NCBI RefSeq assembly: GCF_024734385.1
Contig: NZ_JANHAP010000004.1
Span: 186,001-250,000 of the forward strand
DNA length: 64,000 nt
Direction of reading: 5' to 3'
Source: Dasania sp. GY-MA-18
Lineage (GTDB): Bacteria > Pseudomonadota > Gammaproteobacteria > Pseudomonadales > Dasaniaceae
The notes under the pieces were generated by a model. The model was given only the letters and a program-made list of their open reading frames with translations. It ran no database searches and was not told the origin of the DNA. Below are positions 45,245 through 54,321 of this stretch, in pieces. The position numbers were made by a program, and so were the translations under genes. Numbering within the stretch: position 1 is the stretch's first letter; the number at the start of each line of letters is the position of its first letter.

Positions 45245-46189
45245 ATGGAAACAAAAAAAACAATGATACACAGCGCAAACTATCAAGCCGTATTTCACGA
45301 GGTTGTAGCCGAGTTAAAAAACGTGGCCGACCAAGGCGAGGTCGCCTCATACATACCCGAATTAAGCAAGGTTGACCCCAATAAGTTAGGCATACATCTT
45401 TCTACCACCCAAAAAGAGCAGCACAGTTTTGGCGATGCCGACGAAGCATTTTCCATTCAAAGCATAGCCAAAGTGTTTTCGCTAACCTTAGCGTTAAAAA
45501 TCATAGGCAAAGACCTATGGAAGCGTGTAGGTGTTGAACCTTCCGGCTCACCGTTTAACTCTTTGGTGCAGTTAGAATACGAAAAAGGCATACCCAGAAA
45601 CCCCTTTATCAATGCGGGGGCCATTGTGGTATGTGATATTTTGGTTAGCCACTTAAAAAATCCCAAGCAGGATTTATTGGCATTTATTCGCAAAACAGCG
45701 GGTATAGCAAGCATTGACTATAGTGCCAAACTCGCCGATTCAGAAAAACAAACTGGCTATAGAAACTATGCCCTGGCCAATTTTATGAAAGACTTTGGCA
45801 ACATACACAATGATGTGGAGACAGTATTAGATTTATATTTTCACCTGTGCTCCATAGAGATGAGCTGCAAGGACTTAACCCAAGCCTTTTTGTTTCTCGC
45901 TGCGGGCGGCGTTAACCCTATGACGGGTGAAACCGTTATCAGCCAAGAAAGAACCAAACGTATTAATTCCATTATGCTGACCTGTGGTTTTTATGACGAG
46001 GCCGGTGAATTTGCTTTTAAAACTGGACTGCCCGGGAAAAGCGGCGTGGGCGGCGGCATAGTCGCCATACACCCCGGTGAATTTTGCATTGCCGTTTGGA
46101 GCCCCAAACTAAATCGCCGCGGCAACTCTTATATGGGCATGAGGCTGCTAGAAGCCTTTACCACCAAAACTAAGTCTTCAATATTTTAA
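45245..46189 (+). CDS. glsA: Glutaminase
   Basis: This 314-residue serine-dependent beta-lactamase-like enzyme hydrolyses glutamine to glutamate and ammonia. Motifs are FSIQSIAKVFSL (catalytic SxxK, about residue 76), NPFINAGAIVV, GYRNYALANFM and KSGVGGGIVAIHPG. It begins 48 bases after cyaA. A second in-frame ATG 18 bases downstream is possible. Confidence 0.95.
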   Translation: METKKTMIHSANYQAVFHEVVAELKNVADQGEVASYIPELSKVDPNKLGIHLSTTQKEQHSFGDADEAFSIQSIAKVFSLTLALKIIGKDLWKRVGVEPSGSPFNSLVQLEYEKGIPRNPFINAGAIVVCDILVSHLKNPKQDLLAFIRKTAGIASIDYSAKLADSEKQTGYRNYALANFMKDFGNIHNDVETVLDLYFHLCSIEMSCKDLTQAFLFLAAGGVNPMTGETVISQERTKRINSIMLTCGFYDEAGEFAFKTGLPGKSGVGGGIVAIHPGEFCIAVWSPKLNRRGNSYMGMRLLEAFTTKTKSSIF

Positions 46190-46215
46190 GTGGTTAGTCG
46201 ATAACCAGAGACTGA

Positions 46216-46719
46216 CTACATCCCCTCCAAAGCCTTATTGCGTGCCTCTAACTGCGCCCGCACTTTTTTTGCTTCTTCGACTAACTCTGGCGCTTTACTC
46301 ATATCAACTGTGCCGTCGGTGTTGAGCAGCCGGCTAGTAATTTCAGGGCTTTGTTCCGGCTCTACTACAGGTGGCGCGGCCATGGTGTTGACTGCCCTGG
46401 GCATATCCTGAGCCTGCAATTGTTTTAAGGCGTAATCGGGTATTTGATTATAGTTATCGGTAAACTGCCAGTTACCTTCTTTATCTTGCCATTTGTAGAG
46501 CTGCTTTTTATTGCTTTCAAAGACCTTGCGGCCTGCGGTAAATTCGCTGGTGGTATTGGCAACCTTGCTGACGCTTTTGGTAATTGTCTCCAGCGTTTTT
46601 TCATCGGGTAGCCAATCCTTAGGAGTCATAATCGGCTGGCCATCACTGCCGGGCATAATCATAGGCACCACAAAACCCAAAACAATTAAGGGCAAAAAAA
46701 CGCGTATATACTTCCACAT
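46216..46719 (-). CDS. DUF4124-domain protein with N-terminal anchor
   Basis: This 167-residue protein has a hydrophobic N-terminus (FLPLIVLGFVVPMIMPG) that could be an uncleaved anchor. A DUF4124-like core (KQLYKWQDKEGNWQFTDNYNQIPDYA, residues about 72-97) follows, then an acidic/basic helical tail. Proteins with this domain are envelope-associated and of unknown function. It is convergent with glsA and separated by 26 bases carrying a repeat-like sequence. It follows the next gene on the same strand after 8 bases, so the two are probably cotranscribed. Confidence 0.75.
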   Translation of the reverse strand: MWKYIRVFLPLIVLGFVVPMIMPGSDGQPIMTPKDWLPDEKTLETITKSVSKVANTTSEFTAGRKVFESNKKQLYKWQDKEGNWQFTDNYNQIPDYALKQLQAQDMPRAVNTMAAPPVVEPEQSPEITSRLLNTDGTVDMSKAPELVEEAKKVRAQLEARNKALEGM

Positions 46720-46727
46720 AGTTCAGC

Positions 46728-47732
46728 CTACCTCCATTCACCCATTCTTAAAGCAAACATAAAGACGACATCGGGTGCTGTTTCTACGGCTATGTCTTCG
46801 CTGATAGCAAAATCAAAAAATAATTTATCAGTGACCTTAACACTGGCCCCCAGCAACAATTGCACCGAGTCATCGCCTATTTGTTTTAGGGCGCTATCAT
46901 AAAACGCGCTGTGAAAATCCAGCTGCGTTTTAAATGACAAACTCTCGCTATAGGCCCAGCTTAAGGTAGTGGAGCCAAACCAAACCTGGTCCTCTTGTTG
47001 CTGAGCTAATACCTCGCCATCCCCCAGATTTAACAGGCCGCCACTGAGGTGAAAATTAATACCGTACGCTTCTTTTAAGCTGCGATCACTTAGGTGCAAA
47101 CTAATATAACTATCTGCCGCATCAGAGCCTCGCAGCCTATCGACATTGCCTGTGGCAAATTTGTAGCCGGCGCGCACAGCCCAACTACGACGGGTATTTT
47201 TGGCGAGCTGGTAAGCCAGGCTTAGCGACACATCCCCCAGGCCTTCGCCATTATCCTGCATATCCAATAGCACCTGCTCTCCGTTTTGGTAGGCATAGCG
47301 CAGCTGATCTTTAGGGTAATCCACCCGGTCGCCATCGGGTAAACCAAAGGTATCGTGCCAGCCCTCTATAAAGCCATCCATGCCACCCGCTTGCTGGCTG
47401 ATCACCGGCAGGCTTAAACCCAGCTCCCAGCCCTTGGCTAGGCCGTATTTCCAGTTAAGGGTGGAGCGGTAGGTTTCGCCATCCAAAATTATAGCCTCAC
47501 CCTCTCGGCTTTCAGCCACAAAGGTATTGCTGCTTTCAGCGCTTAAGGCCCCCTGCCAATAGCCGCTGCGGGTGAGTTTGGCGCTTTGCGCATCGGGTAG
47601 GCCGTGTATTTGTACTAGGGGGTTACGGTTAGCACTCAAAAAAGGCTGGTCTAAACTGCTGCCCTGAGCCGCGCTACCGCTGGCCACGCTCACTAGCAAG
47701 GCCACTTTAGTTACCGCTGAATATTTTTGCAC
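46728..47732 (-). CDS. DUF3187-family outer-membrane protein
   Basis: This 334-residue protein has a signal peptide (VTKVALLVSVASGSAAQG) and alternating strands ending FALRMGEWR, as in a beta-barrel. Segments NRNPLVQIHGLPDA and LNWKYGLAKGWELGLSLPVISQQAGGMDGFIEGWHDTFGLPDG fit DUF3187. The function is unknown. It shares a short operon with the DUF4124 gene. Confidence 0.75.
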   Translation of the reverse strand: MQKYSAVTKVALLVSVASGSAAQGSSLDQPFLSANRNPLVQIHGLPDAQSAKLTRSGYWQGALSAESSNTFVAESREGEAIILDGETYRSTLNWKYGLAKGWELGLSLPVISQQAGGMDGFIEGWHDTFGLPDGDRVDYPKDQLRYAYQNGEQVLLDMQDNGEGLGDVSLSLAYQLAKNTRRSWAVRAGYKFATGNVDRLRGSDAADSYISLHLSDRSLKEAYGINFHLSGGLLNLGDGEVLAQQQEDQVWFGSTTLSWAYSESLSFKTQLDFHSAFYDSALKQIGDDSVQLLLGASVKVTDKLFFDFAISEDIAVETAPDVVFMFALRMGEWR

Positions 47733-47800
47733 TCCACACTCCTTGAATGGGTTTAGGGTTGTTTCATAACGCTAAGTCTAGCAAAGCTTAGATGAAACCT

Positions 47801-47828
47801 TTGCTACCAAGGTGGGCAACGGTATAAT
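47801..47828 (+). promoter_or_regulatory. Sigma-70 promoter of the lptM-lysA operon
   Basis: A -35 TTGCTA (47801-47806) and a consensus -10 TATAAT (47823-47828) are separated by 16 bases. Together they lie 27 bases upstream of the lptM start. Confidence 0.55.
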
Positions 47829-47854
47829 CGCCGCTCACTGACTTGGACTTGATT

Positions 47855-48013
47855 ATGCGCCTGCCTGCACTTTATCTATCGATTAGTTTGTTACTGCTAT
47901 TAGCTGGCTGTGGCCAAAAAGGGCCTTTATTTTTGCCCTCTGATCAGCCCCCCGCGCAAGCCAGCCCAGAGCTAACCCCACCGCTGGCCGATAGCGACGC
48001 CAGCGCCGAGTAA
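47855..48013 (+). CDS. lptM: LPS translocon maturation lipoprotein LptM (YifL)
   Basis: This small 52-residue protein has a signal peptide with lipobox LLAGC (cysteine at about residue 19), followed by GQKGPLFLP, the hallmark of LptM/YifL. In E. coli LptM helps disulfide maturation of the LptD barrel. The rest is proline-rich and acidic. It lies 38 bases before lysA, as is usual in Pseudomonas relatives. Confidence 0.9.
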   Translation: MRLPALYLSISLLLLLAGCGQKGPLFLPSDQPPAQASPELTPPLADSDASAE

Positions 48014-48051
48014 ATTCTCTTTATTTTCTACCCTGTTATAGGTTTCAACTT

Positions 48052-49302
48052 ATGGACGCTTTTCTATACCAAAACAATGAGCTATTTGCCGAGCAAGTTG
48101 CCCTTAAGCAAATTGCCCAAACCTATGGCACCCCTACTTATGTGTATTCGCGTCGCCACTTGGAAGAGCGTTTTTTATCTTACCAAAATGCCTTACAGGG
48201 CCGCGAGCACTTAATCTGCTATGCGGTAAAAGCCAACTCTAATATCGGTGTGTTAAATGTCTTGGCGCGCTTAGGCTCGGGCTTTGACATAGTCTCTATA
48301 GGCGAGCTGGAGCGGGTATTAGCCGCGGGTGGTGAGGCCAGCAAGGTAGTGTATTCCGGCGTGGCCAAAACTAAAGCCGATATCGCCCACGCCCTAAAGG
48401 CGGGCATACACTGCTTTAACGTAGAGTCTGAGGGCGAGCTAGAGGCCATTAACCAAGTGGCCGCCGAACTGGATATGCAGGCCCGTATTTCACTGCGCCT
48501 CAACCCCGATGTGGATGCCAAGACCCACCCCTATATCTCTACCGGCTTAAAAGACAATAAATTCGGTATAGATATAGAGCGCGCCCCGGCGGTATACCAG
48601 CGCGCCAACAGCCTCAGCCATATAGAGGTTATTGGTGTGGACTGCCACATAGGCTCGCAGCTCACCGAAATCAGCCCCTTTTTGGATGCTTTAGATCGCC
48701 TGCTGAGCTTAATTGATAGCCTGGCCGAGCAAGGCATAGTGATTAAACACCTGGATTTAGGCGGCGGCCTAGGGGTGCGCTACCAAGATGAAACCCCGCC
48801 CGAGCCCGGCGAATATGTAGCCGCCGTGCTAGAGCGCTTGGGCGAGCGCGAGTTAACCCTGGCCTTTGAGCCCGGCCGCTCCATCGCCGCTAATGCCGGG
48901 GTGCTGCTGACTAAGGTGGAATACCTCAAGTGCAACCCCCACAAAAACTTTGCCATTATCGATGCCGCCATGAACGACATGATACGCCCTGCCCTATACC
49001 AGGCCTGGCTTAATATACAGCCAGTCACGCCCAGAGCTGAGGGGGTATCCAAGCGCTACGATATAGTTGGCCCGGTATGTGAAACCGGTGATTTTTTAGG
49101 CAAAGATAGAGAGCTCATTTTAGAACAGGGCGACTTATTGTCCGTGGCCGGTGCCGGTGCCTATGGATTTACCATGAGTTCCAATTACAATAGCCGAGGT
49201 CGAGCCGCAGAGATCATGGTCGATGGCGACAGCTGCCATGTGATACGCGCCCGCGAAACCATCGCCGACCTGATGCTAGGTGAAGCCTTACTGCCTGAAT
49301 AA
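48052..49302 (+). CDS. lysA: Diaminopimelate decarboxylase
   Basis: This 416-residue PLP enzyme makes L-lysine from meso-diaminopimelate. The PLP lysine lies in CYAVKANSNIGVL (residue about 61), with HIGSQLTEISPFLDA, LDLGGGLGVRY and EPGRSIAANAG for cofactor and substrate binding. GPVCETGDFLG carries the active-site cysteine at the dimer interface. It starts the lysA-dapF part of the operon. Confidence 0.95.
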   Translation: MDAFLYQNNELFAEQVALKQIAQTYGTPTYVYSRRHLEERFLSYQNALQGREHLICYAVKANSNIGVLNVLARLGSGFDIVSIGELERVLAAGGEASKVVYSGVAKTKADIAHALKAGIHCFNVESEGELEAINQVAAELDMQARISLRLNPDVDAKTHPYISTGLKDNKFGIDIERAPAVYQRANSLSHIEVIGVDCHIGSQLTEISPFLDALDRLLSLIDSLAEQGIVIKHLDLGGGLGVRYQDETPPEPGEYVAAVLERLGERELTLAFEPGRSIAANAGVLLTKVEYLKCNPHKNFAIIDAAMNDMIRPALYQAWLNIQPVTPRAEGVSKRYDIVGPVCETGDFLGKDRELILEQGDLLSVAGAGAYGFTMSSNYNSRGRAAEIMVDGDSCHVIRARETIADLMLGEALLPE

Positions 49303-49436
49303 GCAGGCCTTAGCTAGGCAGCTACCAGCATGCACATTTAACACGCGCTCCCTTTAGCCCAACGCCATCGCTAAAGCCCAGCGCCCTAATGAGTCGTTTA
49401 GCCGGCCTAGGCCGTTAAGCCGCTCTGGATACAGCC

Positions 49437-50267
49437 ATGCTGTTACACTTTACAAAAATGCACGGCCTAGGTAACGACTTTGTAGTGATAGACCTTATCA
49501 CCCAACGTTACCGCCTGCGCCCCAAAGACATACTGCTAATCGCCGACCGCCACTTTGGCATAGGTTGCGATCAAGTGCTGGTGGTAGAACACCCCCGCAA
49601 CCCCGATGTAGACTTTCGCTACCGCATCTACAACTGCGATGGCAGCGAAGTAGAGCAATGTGGCAATGGCGCGCGCTGCTTTGCCAAGTTTGTGCTGGAT
49701 AAAAAACTCACCGGCAAACGCAAAATCAAAGTAGAAACCAGCAGCGGCATTATCGAGCTGGGCGTCACCGCCGATAAGCAAGTGCGGGTGAATATGGGCA
49801 AGCCACAATTAAAACCGGCCGACATCCCCTTTCAGGCCGAGGCAACAGCGCCCAGTTACAACCTAGACGTTGACGGCCAAAGCCTAAGCTTAGGGGCAGT
49901 CTCTATGGGCAACCCCCACGGCGTATTAGTGGTAAATGATGTAGCAACAGCCCCCGTGCTAGAGCTAGGCCCCGTGCTAGAGGCCCACCCGCGCTTCCCC
50001 CAAAAAGCCAATATAGGCTTTATGCAAATCATTGACCGCCGCAATATTAAGCTGCGCGTGTTTGAACGCGGCGTGGGCGAAACCCTAGCCTGCGGCACCG
50101 GTGCCTGCGCTGCCGTAGTGGCCGGGCAAGAGCAAGGCCTGCTGGACCAAAGCGTTACCGTCACCCTACCCGGCGGCGCACTATTGATAGAGTGGCGCGG
50201 CCAGGGCCATCCCGTTATGATGACAGGCCCTGCCACTACCGTCTTTGAAGGCGCCATACAACTATAA
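49437..50267 (+). CDS. dapF: Diaminopimelate epimerase
   Basis: This 276-residue cofactor-independent racemase converts LL- to meso-diaminopimelate. The catalytic cysteines are in [20 protein letters not shown] and [30 protein letters not shown] at the N-terminus is diagnostic. Its product feeds lysA, 134 bp upstream. Confidence 0.95.
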   Translation: MLLHFTKMHGLGNDFVVIDLITQRYRLRPKDILLIADRHFGIGCDQVLVVEHPRNPDVDFRYRIYNCDGSEVEQCGNGARCFAKFVLDKKLTGKRKIKVETSSGIIELGVTADKQVRVNMGKPQLKPADIPFQAEATAPSYNLDVDGQSLSLGAVSMGNPHGVLVVNDVATAPVLELGPVLEAHPRFPQKANIGFMQIIDRRNIKLRVFERGVGETLACGTGACAAVVAGQEQGLLDQSVTVTLPGGALLIEWRGQGHPVMMTGPATTVFEGAIQL

Positions 50268-50319
50268 AAAGCAACTATAAACACAACATAAACAGGCAGC
50301 TATAAAACAGGAACTTTGC

Positions 50320-51009
50320 GTGAGCAACCATAATAACGATATTGAAGTCACTGAAGAGCAAGTGGCGTTATACCTTAAAAACCACCCCGGCTTTTTTTTA
50401 AAGCGCGACGACCTGCTCTGCGAAATAGAGCTGGCTCACTCCAGCGGTGAGGCCGTATCGCTACTGGAGCGGCAGGTTAGCCTATTGCGCGAGCGCAATA
50501 TGGACATACGCAACCGCCTTAACAGCCTATTAGACAACGCCCGCAACAACGACCGCCTGTTTGAAAAAACCAAAGCCATAGTGCTGGCCCTGCTAGAGGC
50601 CAAAAGCCTGGATAGCATAGTCAACACCTTTACCCGCGGCCTAAAAAACGAATTTGCCATGGACTTTGCTAGCCTAATCCTCTTTGCCGATCCGCAAAGC
50701 CAGCGCAACAGCGCCTCGCGCATAGTCCCCTTGGATGACGCCTTTCACGCCATCCCCGGCCTACTTAAAAGCAACAAAGCCACCTGCGGCGTACTGCGCC
50801 CCGAAGAGCTGAGCTTTTTGTTCCCCAACCAACACAAAGAGGTAGGCTCCGCTGCCGTGGTGCCACTGAGCTTTGGCCACTCGCTAGGGGTTATCGCCAT
50901 AGGCAGCAAAGATGCCCACTACTTTCGCTCCAGCATGGGCACCTTGTTTTTAGGTTACATAGCCGAGGTGCTTAACCGCATATTACCTCGCTATCTTAGC
51001 TTAGGTTAG
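50320..51009 (+). CDS. DUF484 family protein (GAF-like)
   Basis: This 229-residue protein starts at GTG preceded by AGGAA. The N-terminus VALYLKNHPGFFLKRDDLLCEIELAHSSGEAVSLLERQVSLLRERN is the DUF484 signature, and a GAF-like domain follows (LDSIVNTFTRGL to GVIAIGSKDAHYF). The function is unknown. It is conserved between dapF and xerC in many gammaproteobacteria, as here, with a 4-base gap to xerC. Confidence 0.9.
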   Translation: MSNHNNDIEVTEEQVALYLKNHPGFFLKRDDLLCEIELAHSSGEAVSLLERQVSLLRERNMDIRNRLNSLLDNARNNDRLFEKTKAIVLALLEAKSLDSIVNTFTRGLKNEFAMDFASLILFADPQSQRNSASRIVPLDDAFHAIPGLLKSNKATCGVLRPEELSFLFPNQHKEVGSAAVVPLSFGHSLGVIAIGSKDAHYFRSSMGTLFLGYIAEVLNRILPRYLSLG

Positions 51010-51013
51010 GCCC

Positions 51014-51925
51014 ATGAACGGCGAGGGCTGGCAGCAGCAAATCGATGACTTTATCGACGAGCTGCGCACCGTGCGCCAGCTTTCACCCCATACCCTAAGC
51101 AGCTATCAGCGCGACTTAAACAGCTTTGCCCAGTATTGCCACAGCATAGACATCAACAACGCCGAGCTAGCCCTTAGCGCCCATGTGCGCCAGTGGGTGG
51201 CCGCGCGGTTTCGGCAAGGTGCCAGCGGCCGCAGCCTGCAGCGCGGGCTATCGTCACTGCGCAGCTTTTACAAATACCGCAACCGCAAAGGCAGCCCCCA
51301 CAACCCCGCGCTGGGCATACAAGCACCCAAGTCTGCTAAAAAATTACCCAAGGCCTTAGATGCCGACAGCGTAGGCCAACTCTTAAACCTAGACGACGGC
51401 GACTGGCTGGGGCTGCGCGACCGCGCCATAATCGAGCTGTTTTATTCCTCGGGCCTGCGGCTATCCGAATTAGTTAGCATTAACCTAGGCGACATAGACT
51501 GGGGCGACGCCCTGCTCAGCGTTACCGGCAAAGGCAATAAAAGCCGCAGCCTGCCCATAGGCCGCTATGCCATAGAGGCCCTGCAAGCCTGGCTAACCGT
51601 GCGCGAGCAGGCAGGGCCTGTGGATCAAGCGTTGTTTATAGGCAACAAAGGCAAGCGCCTAGGCCAACGCGCCATACAACTGCGGCTAAAAAAACACAGC
51701 CTGGCGCAGGGCATGGGCCAAAATGTAAACCCGCATATGCTGCGCCATTCCTTTGCCAGCCACATTTTGGAATCCAGCGGCGACCTGCGCGCGGTGCAAG
51801 AGCTATTAGGCCACGCCAATATCTCTACCACTCAGGTCTATACCCATTTAGATTTTCAACACCTGGCCAAGGTCTATGACTCGGCTCACCCGCGCGCCAA
51901 CCGCAACAAAAAACGCAAGGATTAA
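51014..51925 (+). CDS. xerC: Tyrosine recombinase XerC
   Basis: This 303-residue recombinase acts with XerD at dif to resolve chromosome dimers. The N-terminal SAM-like core-binding domain is LSPHTLSSYQRDLNSFAQYC. The catalytic residues are Arg in SSGLRLSELV, Lys in GKGNKSRSLPIG, HxxR in HMLRHSFASH, His in LLGHANISTTQVY, and Tyr in the same segment. The housekeeping position in the dapF operon argues against a phage or integron integrase. Confidence 0.94.
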   Translation: MNGEGWQQQIDDFIDELRTVRQLSPHTLSSYQRDLNSFAQYCHSIDINNAELALSAHVRQWVAARFRQGASGRSLQRGLSSLRSFYKYRNRKGSPHNPALGIQAPKSAKKLPKALDADSVGQLLNLDDGDWLGLRDRAIIELFYSSGLRLSELVSINLGDIDWGDALLSVTGKGNKSRSLPIGRYAIEALQAWLTVREQAGPVDQALFIGNKGKRLGQRAIQLRLKKHSLAQGMGQNVNPHMLRHSFASHILESSGDLRAVQELLGHANISTTQVYTHLDFQHLAKVYDSAHPRANRNKKRKD

Positions 51926-51936
51926 AGCAGCCACTT

Positions 51937-52647
51937 ATGCCAAGCATTAAAACTATCACCTTTGATTTAGACGACACCCTTTGGCAGGTTAAACCCACCC
52001 TGCAACATGCCGAGCAGCAAACCTATCAGTGGCTACAAACCCACACCCCCGCACTCACCGAAAAATTTGACCTAACAAGCCTGATGCAATGGCGTATGCA
52101 GCTGCATAACAACCGGCCAGAGCTGGCCCACCAAATCAGCGAGTCGCGAAAAATCGCCATCGCCGAGGCGCTGATTAAAGTCGGCTACCCCCACCAGCAG
52201 GCACAAAACTTATCGGCGCAAGCCTTTGCCGTATTTATCAAAGCCCGCCATCAGCTGGATATATTCGACGAGGTAGAGCCGCTGCTGCAACAACTCAAAC
52301 AACGCTATCAACTGGGCGTACTCACCAACGGCAACGCCGATGTGCGCAAACTGCCCATTAGCCACTACTTTGATTTTGCCTACAGCGCCGAACAACTCAA
52401 CGCCAGCAAACCCGCCCCCGATTTATTTCACGCCGCCCTGCAACACAGCCAATGCCAGCCCCACGAACTAATACATATAGGCGATCATTTAGAGCACGAC
52501 GTACAAGGCGCACTGGATGCAGGCTGCCATGCAATTTGGTTGAATTGGGGGACAGAGGTTTTGCCGCAACAGCATCGGGCGCATGAGGTGAAGGATTTGG
52601 CTGAGGTGCCAGAGGTGGTGGCGCGGATAGAGGGTGGTGGGAAGTAA
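51937..52647 (+). CDS. HAD-family hydrolase (subfamily IA)
   Basis: This 236-residue phosphatase has motif I FDLDDTLWQVKPTL with both aspartates, motif II LGVLTNGNAD, the Lys of NASKPAPD and motif IV HIGDHLEHDVQGALDAGC. It is typical of the YjjG/GPH-like HAD-IA group found after xerC, where 5-amino-6-(5-phosphoribitylamino)uracil phosphatase activity has been suggested for some members. The substrate here is unknown. It is the last gene of the lysA operon. Confidence 0.85.
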   Translation: MPSIKTITFDLDDTLWQVKPTLQHAEQQTYQWLQTHTPALTEKFDLTSLMQWRMQLHNNRPELAHQISESRKIAIAEALIKVGYPHQQAQNLSAQAFAVFIKARHQLDIFDEVEPLLQQLKQRYQLGVLTNGNADVRKLPISHYFDFAYSAEQLNASKPAPDLFHAALQHSQCQPHELIHIGDHLEHDVQGALDAGCHAIWLNWGTEVLPQQHRAHEVKDLAEVPEVVARIEGGGK

Positions 52648-52778
52648 GGCGTTGTCAGTATGTAATTATTTCGGTTTTTTTATTGTTGAAATATAAGGTG
52701 GATGATTGATACTGGTGGGGACATTTAAAAATAAATTGTTCTGATGTATTCATTAAACTGTTAAGTGAGAGAGGAAGC

Positions 52779-53312
52779 ATGGACCCGATTATTGGTTATA
52801 TCGCAACTGGAGTTATCAGCCTTACAGTTGGCCTCTTACTCCAATTTCTTAAGTCCAAACCCAGATTAAAATATTTTCTGCCAGGAACCTTTCTTTTTCA
52901 GATTAATGAGCCAAGGGCCGACATAAGGACTGACTCTTTAACAATTGAGAATTTTGGGCTCAAGACTGCAACCAATATCGAAATCATTCATAAAGACAAA
53001 CCAGATCACTTCCAATTCTCTCAGGCTATAGGATTTAGTGAATCGACGAACCCCGACGGTAGCCATATCACAAAAATACCGTCTCTCGGCCCAAAAGAAC
53101 ACGTGAATATTCAGTATCTAAGTCACGCTAAGGCTCCCGTACTTCTAAATATTCGATCTGACTCTGGCACGGCAAAGCAGATACAAGTTCGCTTTTTGCC
53201 TGTTTTTCCAATGTGGTTTAATGTTGGAGCTTGCGCACTAACATTAGTGGGACTGGGTACTACTGCATATGGGCTATATACGTTAGGAATGATCATATAT
53301 GGCATCACCTAA
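52779..53312 (+). CDS. Unknown membrane protein in AT-rich patch
   Basis: This 177-residue protein is not recognised. One hydrophobic helix is near the start (PIIGYIATGVISLTVGLLLQFL) and one or two at the end (GACALTLVGLGTTAYGLYTLGMIIYG). They flank a domain of about 115 residues rich in beta-type segments (DSLTIENFGLKTATNIEIIHKDKP), which is reminiscent of an Ig-like or Fn3 fold. Codon use is more AT-rich than in the operon before it and the AGAGAGGAAGC ribosome site is strong. Its neighbours do not suggest a role. Confidence 0.6.
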   Translation: MDPIIGYIATGVISLTVGLLLQFLKSKPRLKYFLPGTFLFQINEPRADIRTDSLTIENFGLKTATNIEIIHKDKPDHFQFSQAIGFSESTNPDGSHITKIPSLGPKEHVNIQYLSHAKAPVLLNIRSDSGTAKQIQVRFLPVFPMWFNVGACALTLVGLGTTAYGLYTLGMIIYGIT

Positions 53313-53553
53313 CAAAGCGATCAAAGCACAGGAACAAATGACTCAGAGTCTTTAAAATTTATGTTCGTGGACCCATCATTCTAACATTCTAGGGGGGAGT
53401 GATCACTCTTACCCACTTAAAATTCAGTAAACTGGATTAGGGCATGAATTTAATAAGCCAAGGTTATAAGGCTATAAAAGATTTACAAGATCAAATTTAC
53501 GTCGCCTTCACCACTTTCACCTACCAATAATCTTGGAATTAGGTTATCGAGCT
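53313..53553. other. Non-coding gap with only a doubtful small ORF
   Basis: This 241-bp stretch has no recognisable gene. An open frame of 28 codons (53444-53530) is preceded by AGGG but resembles nothing known. AT content is high, as in the neighbouring unknown genes. Confidence 0.4.
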
Positions 53554-53976
53554 ATGAAATCAAGCAACCGCGTAATCATTATTTTATGCTCAACTTTCAT
53601 AATGATGAGTATACTTTTCCCGCCCTATAGCCGGCTTGATGTGTTTTCTGGGTTTTATTTTATTTTTGGAAAAAGCGCCTCTCGTCATTTGGAAATCGAC
53701 CATGTAAGACTTGGCGTTATCGTTTTATGCATAATTTTGTCTACAATTATTGCAGTGACAGCCTCATCAATGAATGCATTTCAAAACATGCAAATAGCCC
53801 TAACAAAATTTATAAAAAGCCCCGCTATGACTAAGATTTTTTACGCATCTAAAGCAGGTTTGGATAAATTACTGAAAGCAGGAAGCGCAGCATGGATGTT
53901 TATAGAAAAATATTGGATCTGGGCCTTCATTATTGCAGCAATATTAAAAGCCATCTCATTTGGCATACGTAATTAA
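53554..53976 (+). CDS. Unknown small membrane protein
   Basis: This protein of about 140 residues is not recognised. Three hydrophobic segments are visible (VIIILCSTFIMMSILFP, VRLGVIVLCIILSTIIAVTA, YWIWAFIIAAILKAISFG), with a basic helical stretch of about 45 residues between the second and third. I chose the ATG at 53554, because a TTG 21 bases upstream only lengthens it. The base composition is AT-rich like the gene before it. Confidence 0.55.
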   Translation: MKSSNRVIIILCSTFIMMSILFPPYSRLDVFSGFYFIFGKSASRHLEIDHVRLGVIVLCIILSTIIAVTASSMNAFQNMQIALTKFIKSPAMTKIFYASKAGLDKLLKAGSAAWMFIEKYWIWAFIIAAILKAISFGIRN

Positions 53977-54043
53977 AAATCAACAACAAGGACACAGTCA
54001 ATTAAATAACACGACTTATATCACCCTACAAAGGATCAACCCC

Positions 54044-54232
54044 ATGAACACCTTAAAATACAGCACCCTCTTCGCACTCATCATCCTTATAGCAAGCTGT
54101 GGCAAGTCCGAAGAGCCAGCAGGCGTAATTCCCGAGCATCAAATGCAAGCGCTGGAATCGGCAAAAAATGTAGAGCAAGTATTAAAAGATGCCGAGCAAC
54201 AGAACCGGCAGCAAATAGAACCCACACCATAA
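54044..54232 (+). CDS. Small lipoprotein of unknown function
   Basis: This 62-residue protein starts with a lipoprotein signal (KYSTLFALIILIASC, lipobox IASC at about residue 20). A Glu/Gln-rich helix of about 40 residues follows, which could form a short coiled coil anchored in a membrane leaflet. I chose this ATG because it gives a proper signal sequence. The frame continues 84 bases upstream into the end of the preceding gene. Confidence 0.65.
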   Translation: MNTLKYSTLFALIILIASCGKSEEPAGVIPEHQMQALESAKNVEQVLKDAEQQNRQQIEPTP

Positions 54233-54321
54233 AAGCCTAAAGCTATAATAAGTTCTGCGGCTTGTACGCTATAACCCTATAATGGCCGCTACTTAATAGC
54301 AGTAAAAAACCTATACCTTCT

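Noticed and set aside
51014-51925. Phage or genomic-island integrase next to the AT-rich patch
   Set aside because: It lies in the conserved dapF-DUF484-xerC-HAD operon and has XerC features; no attachment repeats were seen around the patch.
53444-53530. A 28-codon small ORF with AGGG upstream
   Set aside because: No conserved features, in an AT-rich gap where short open frames are expected by chance.
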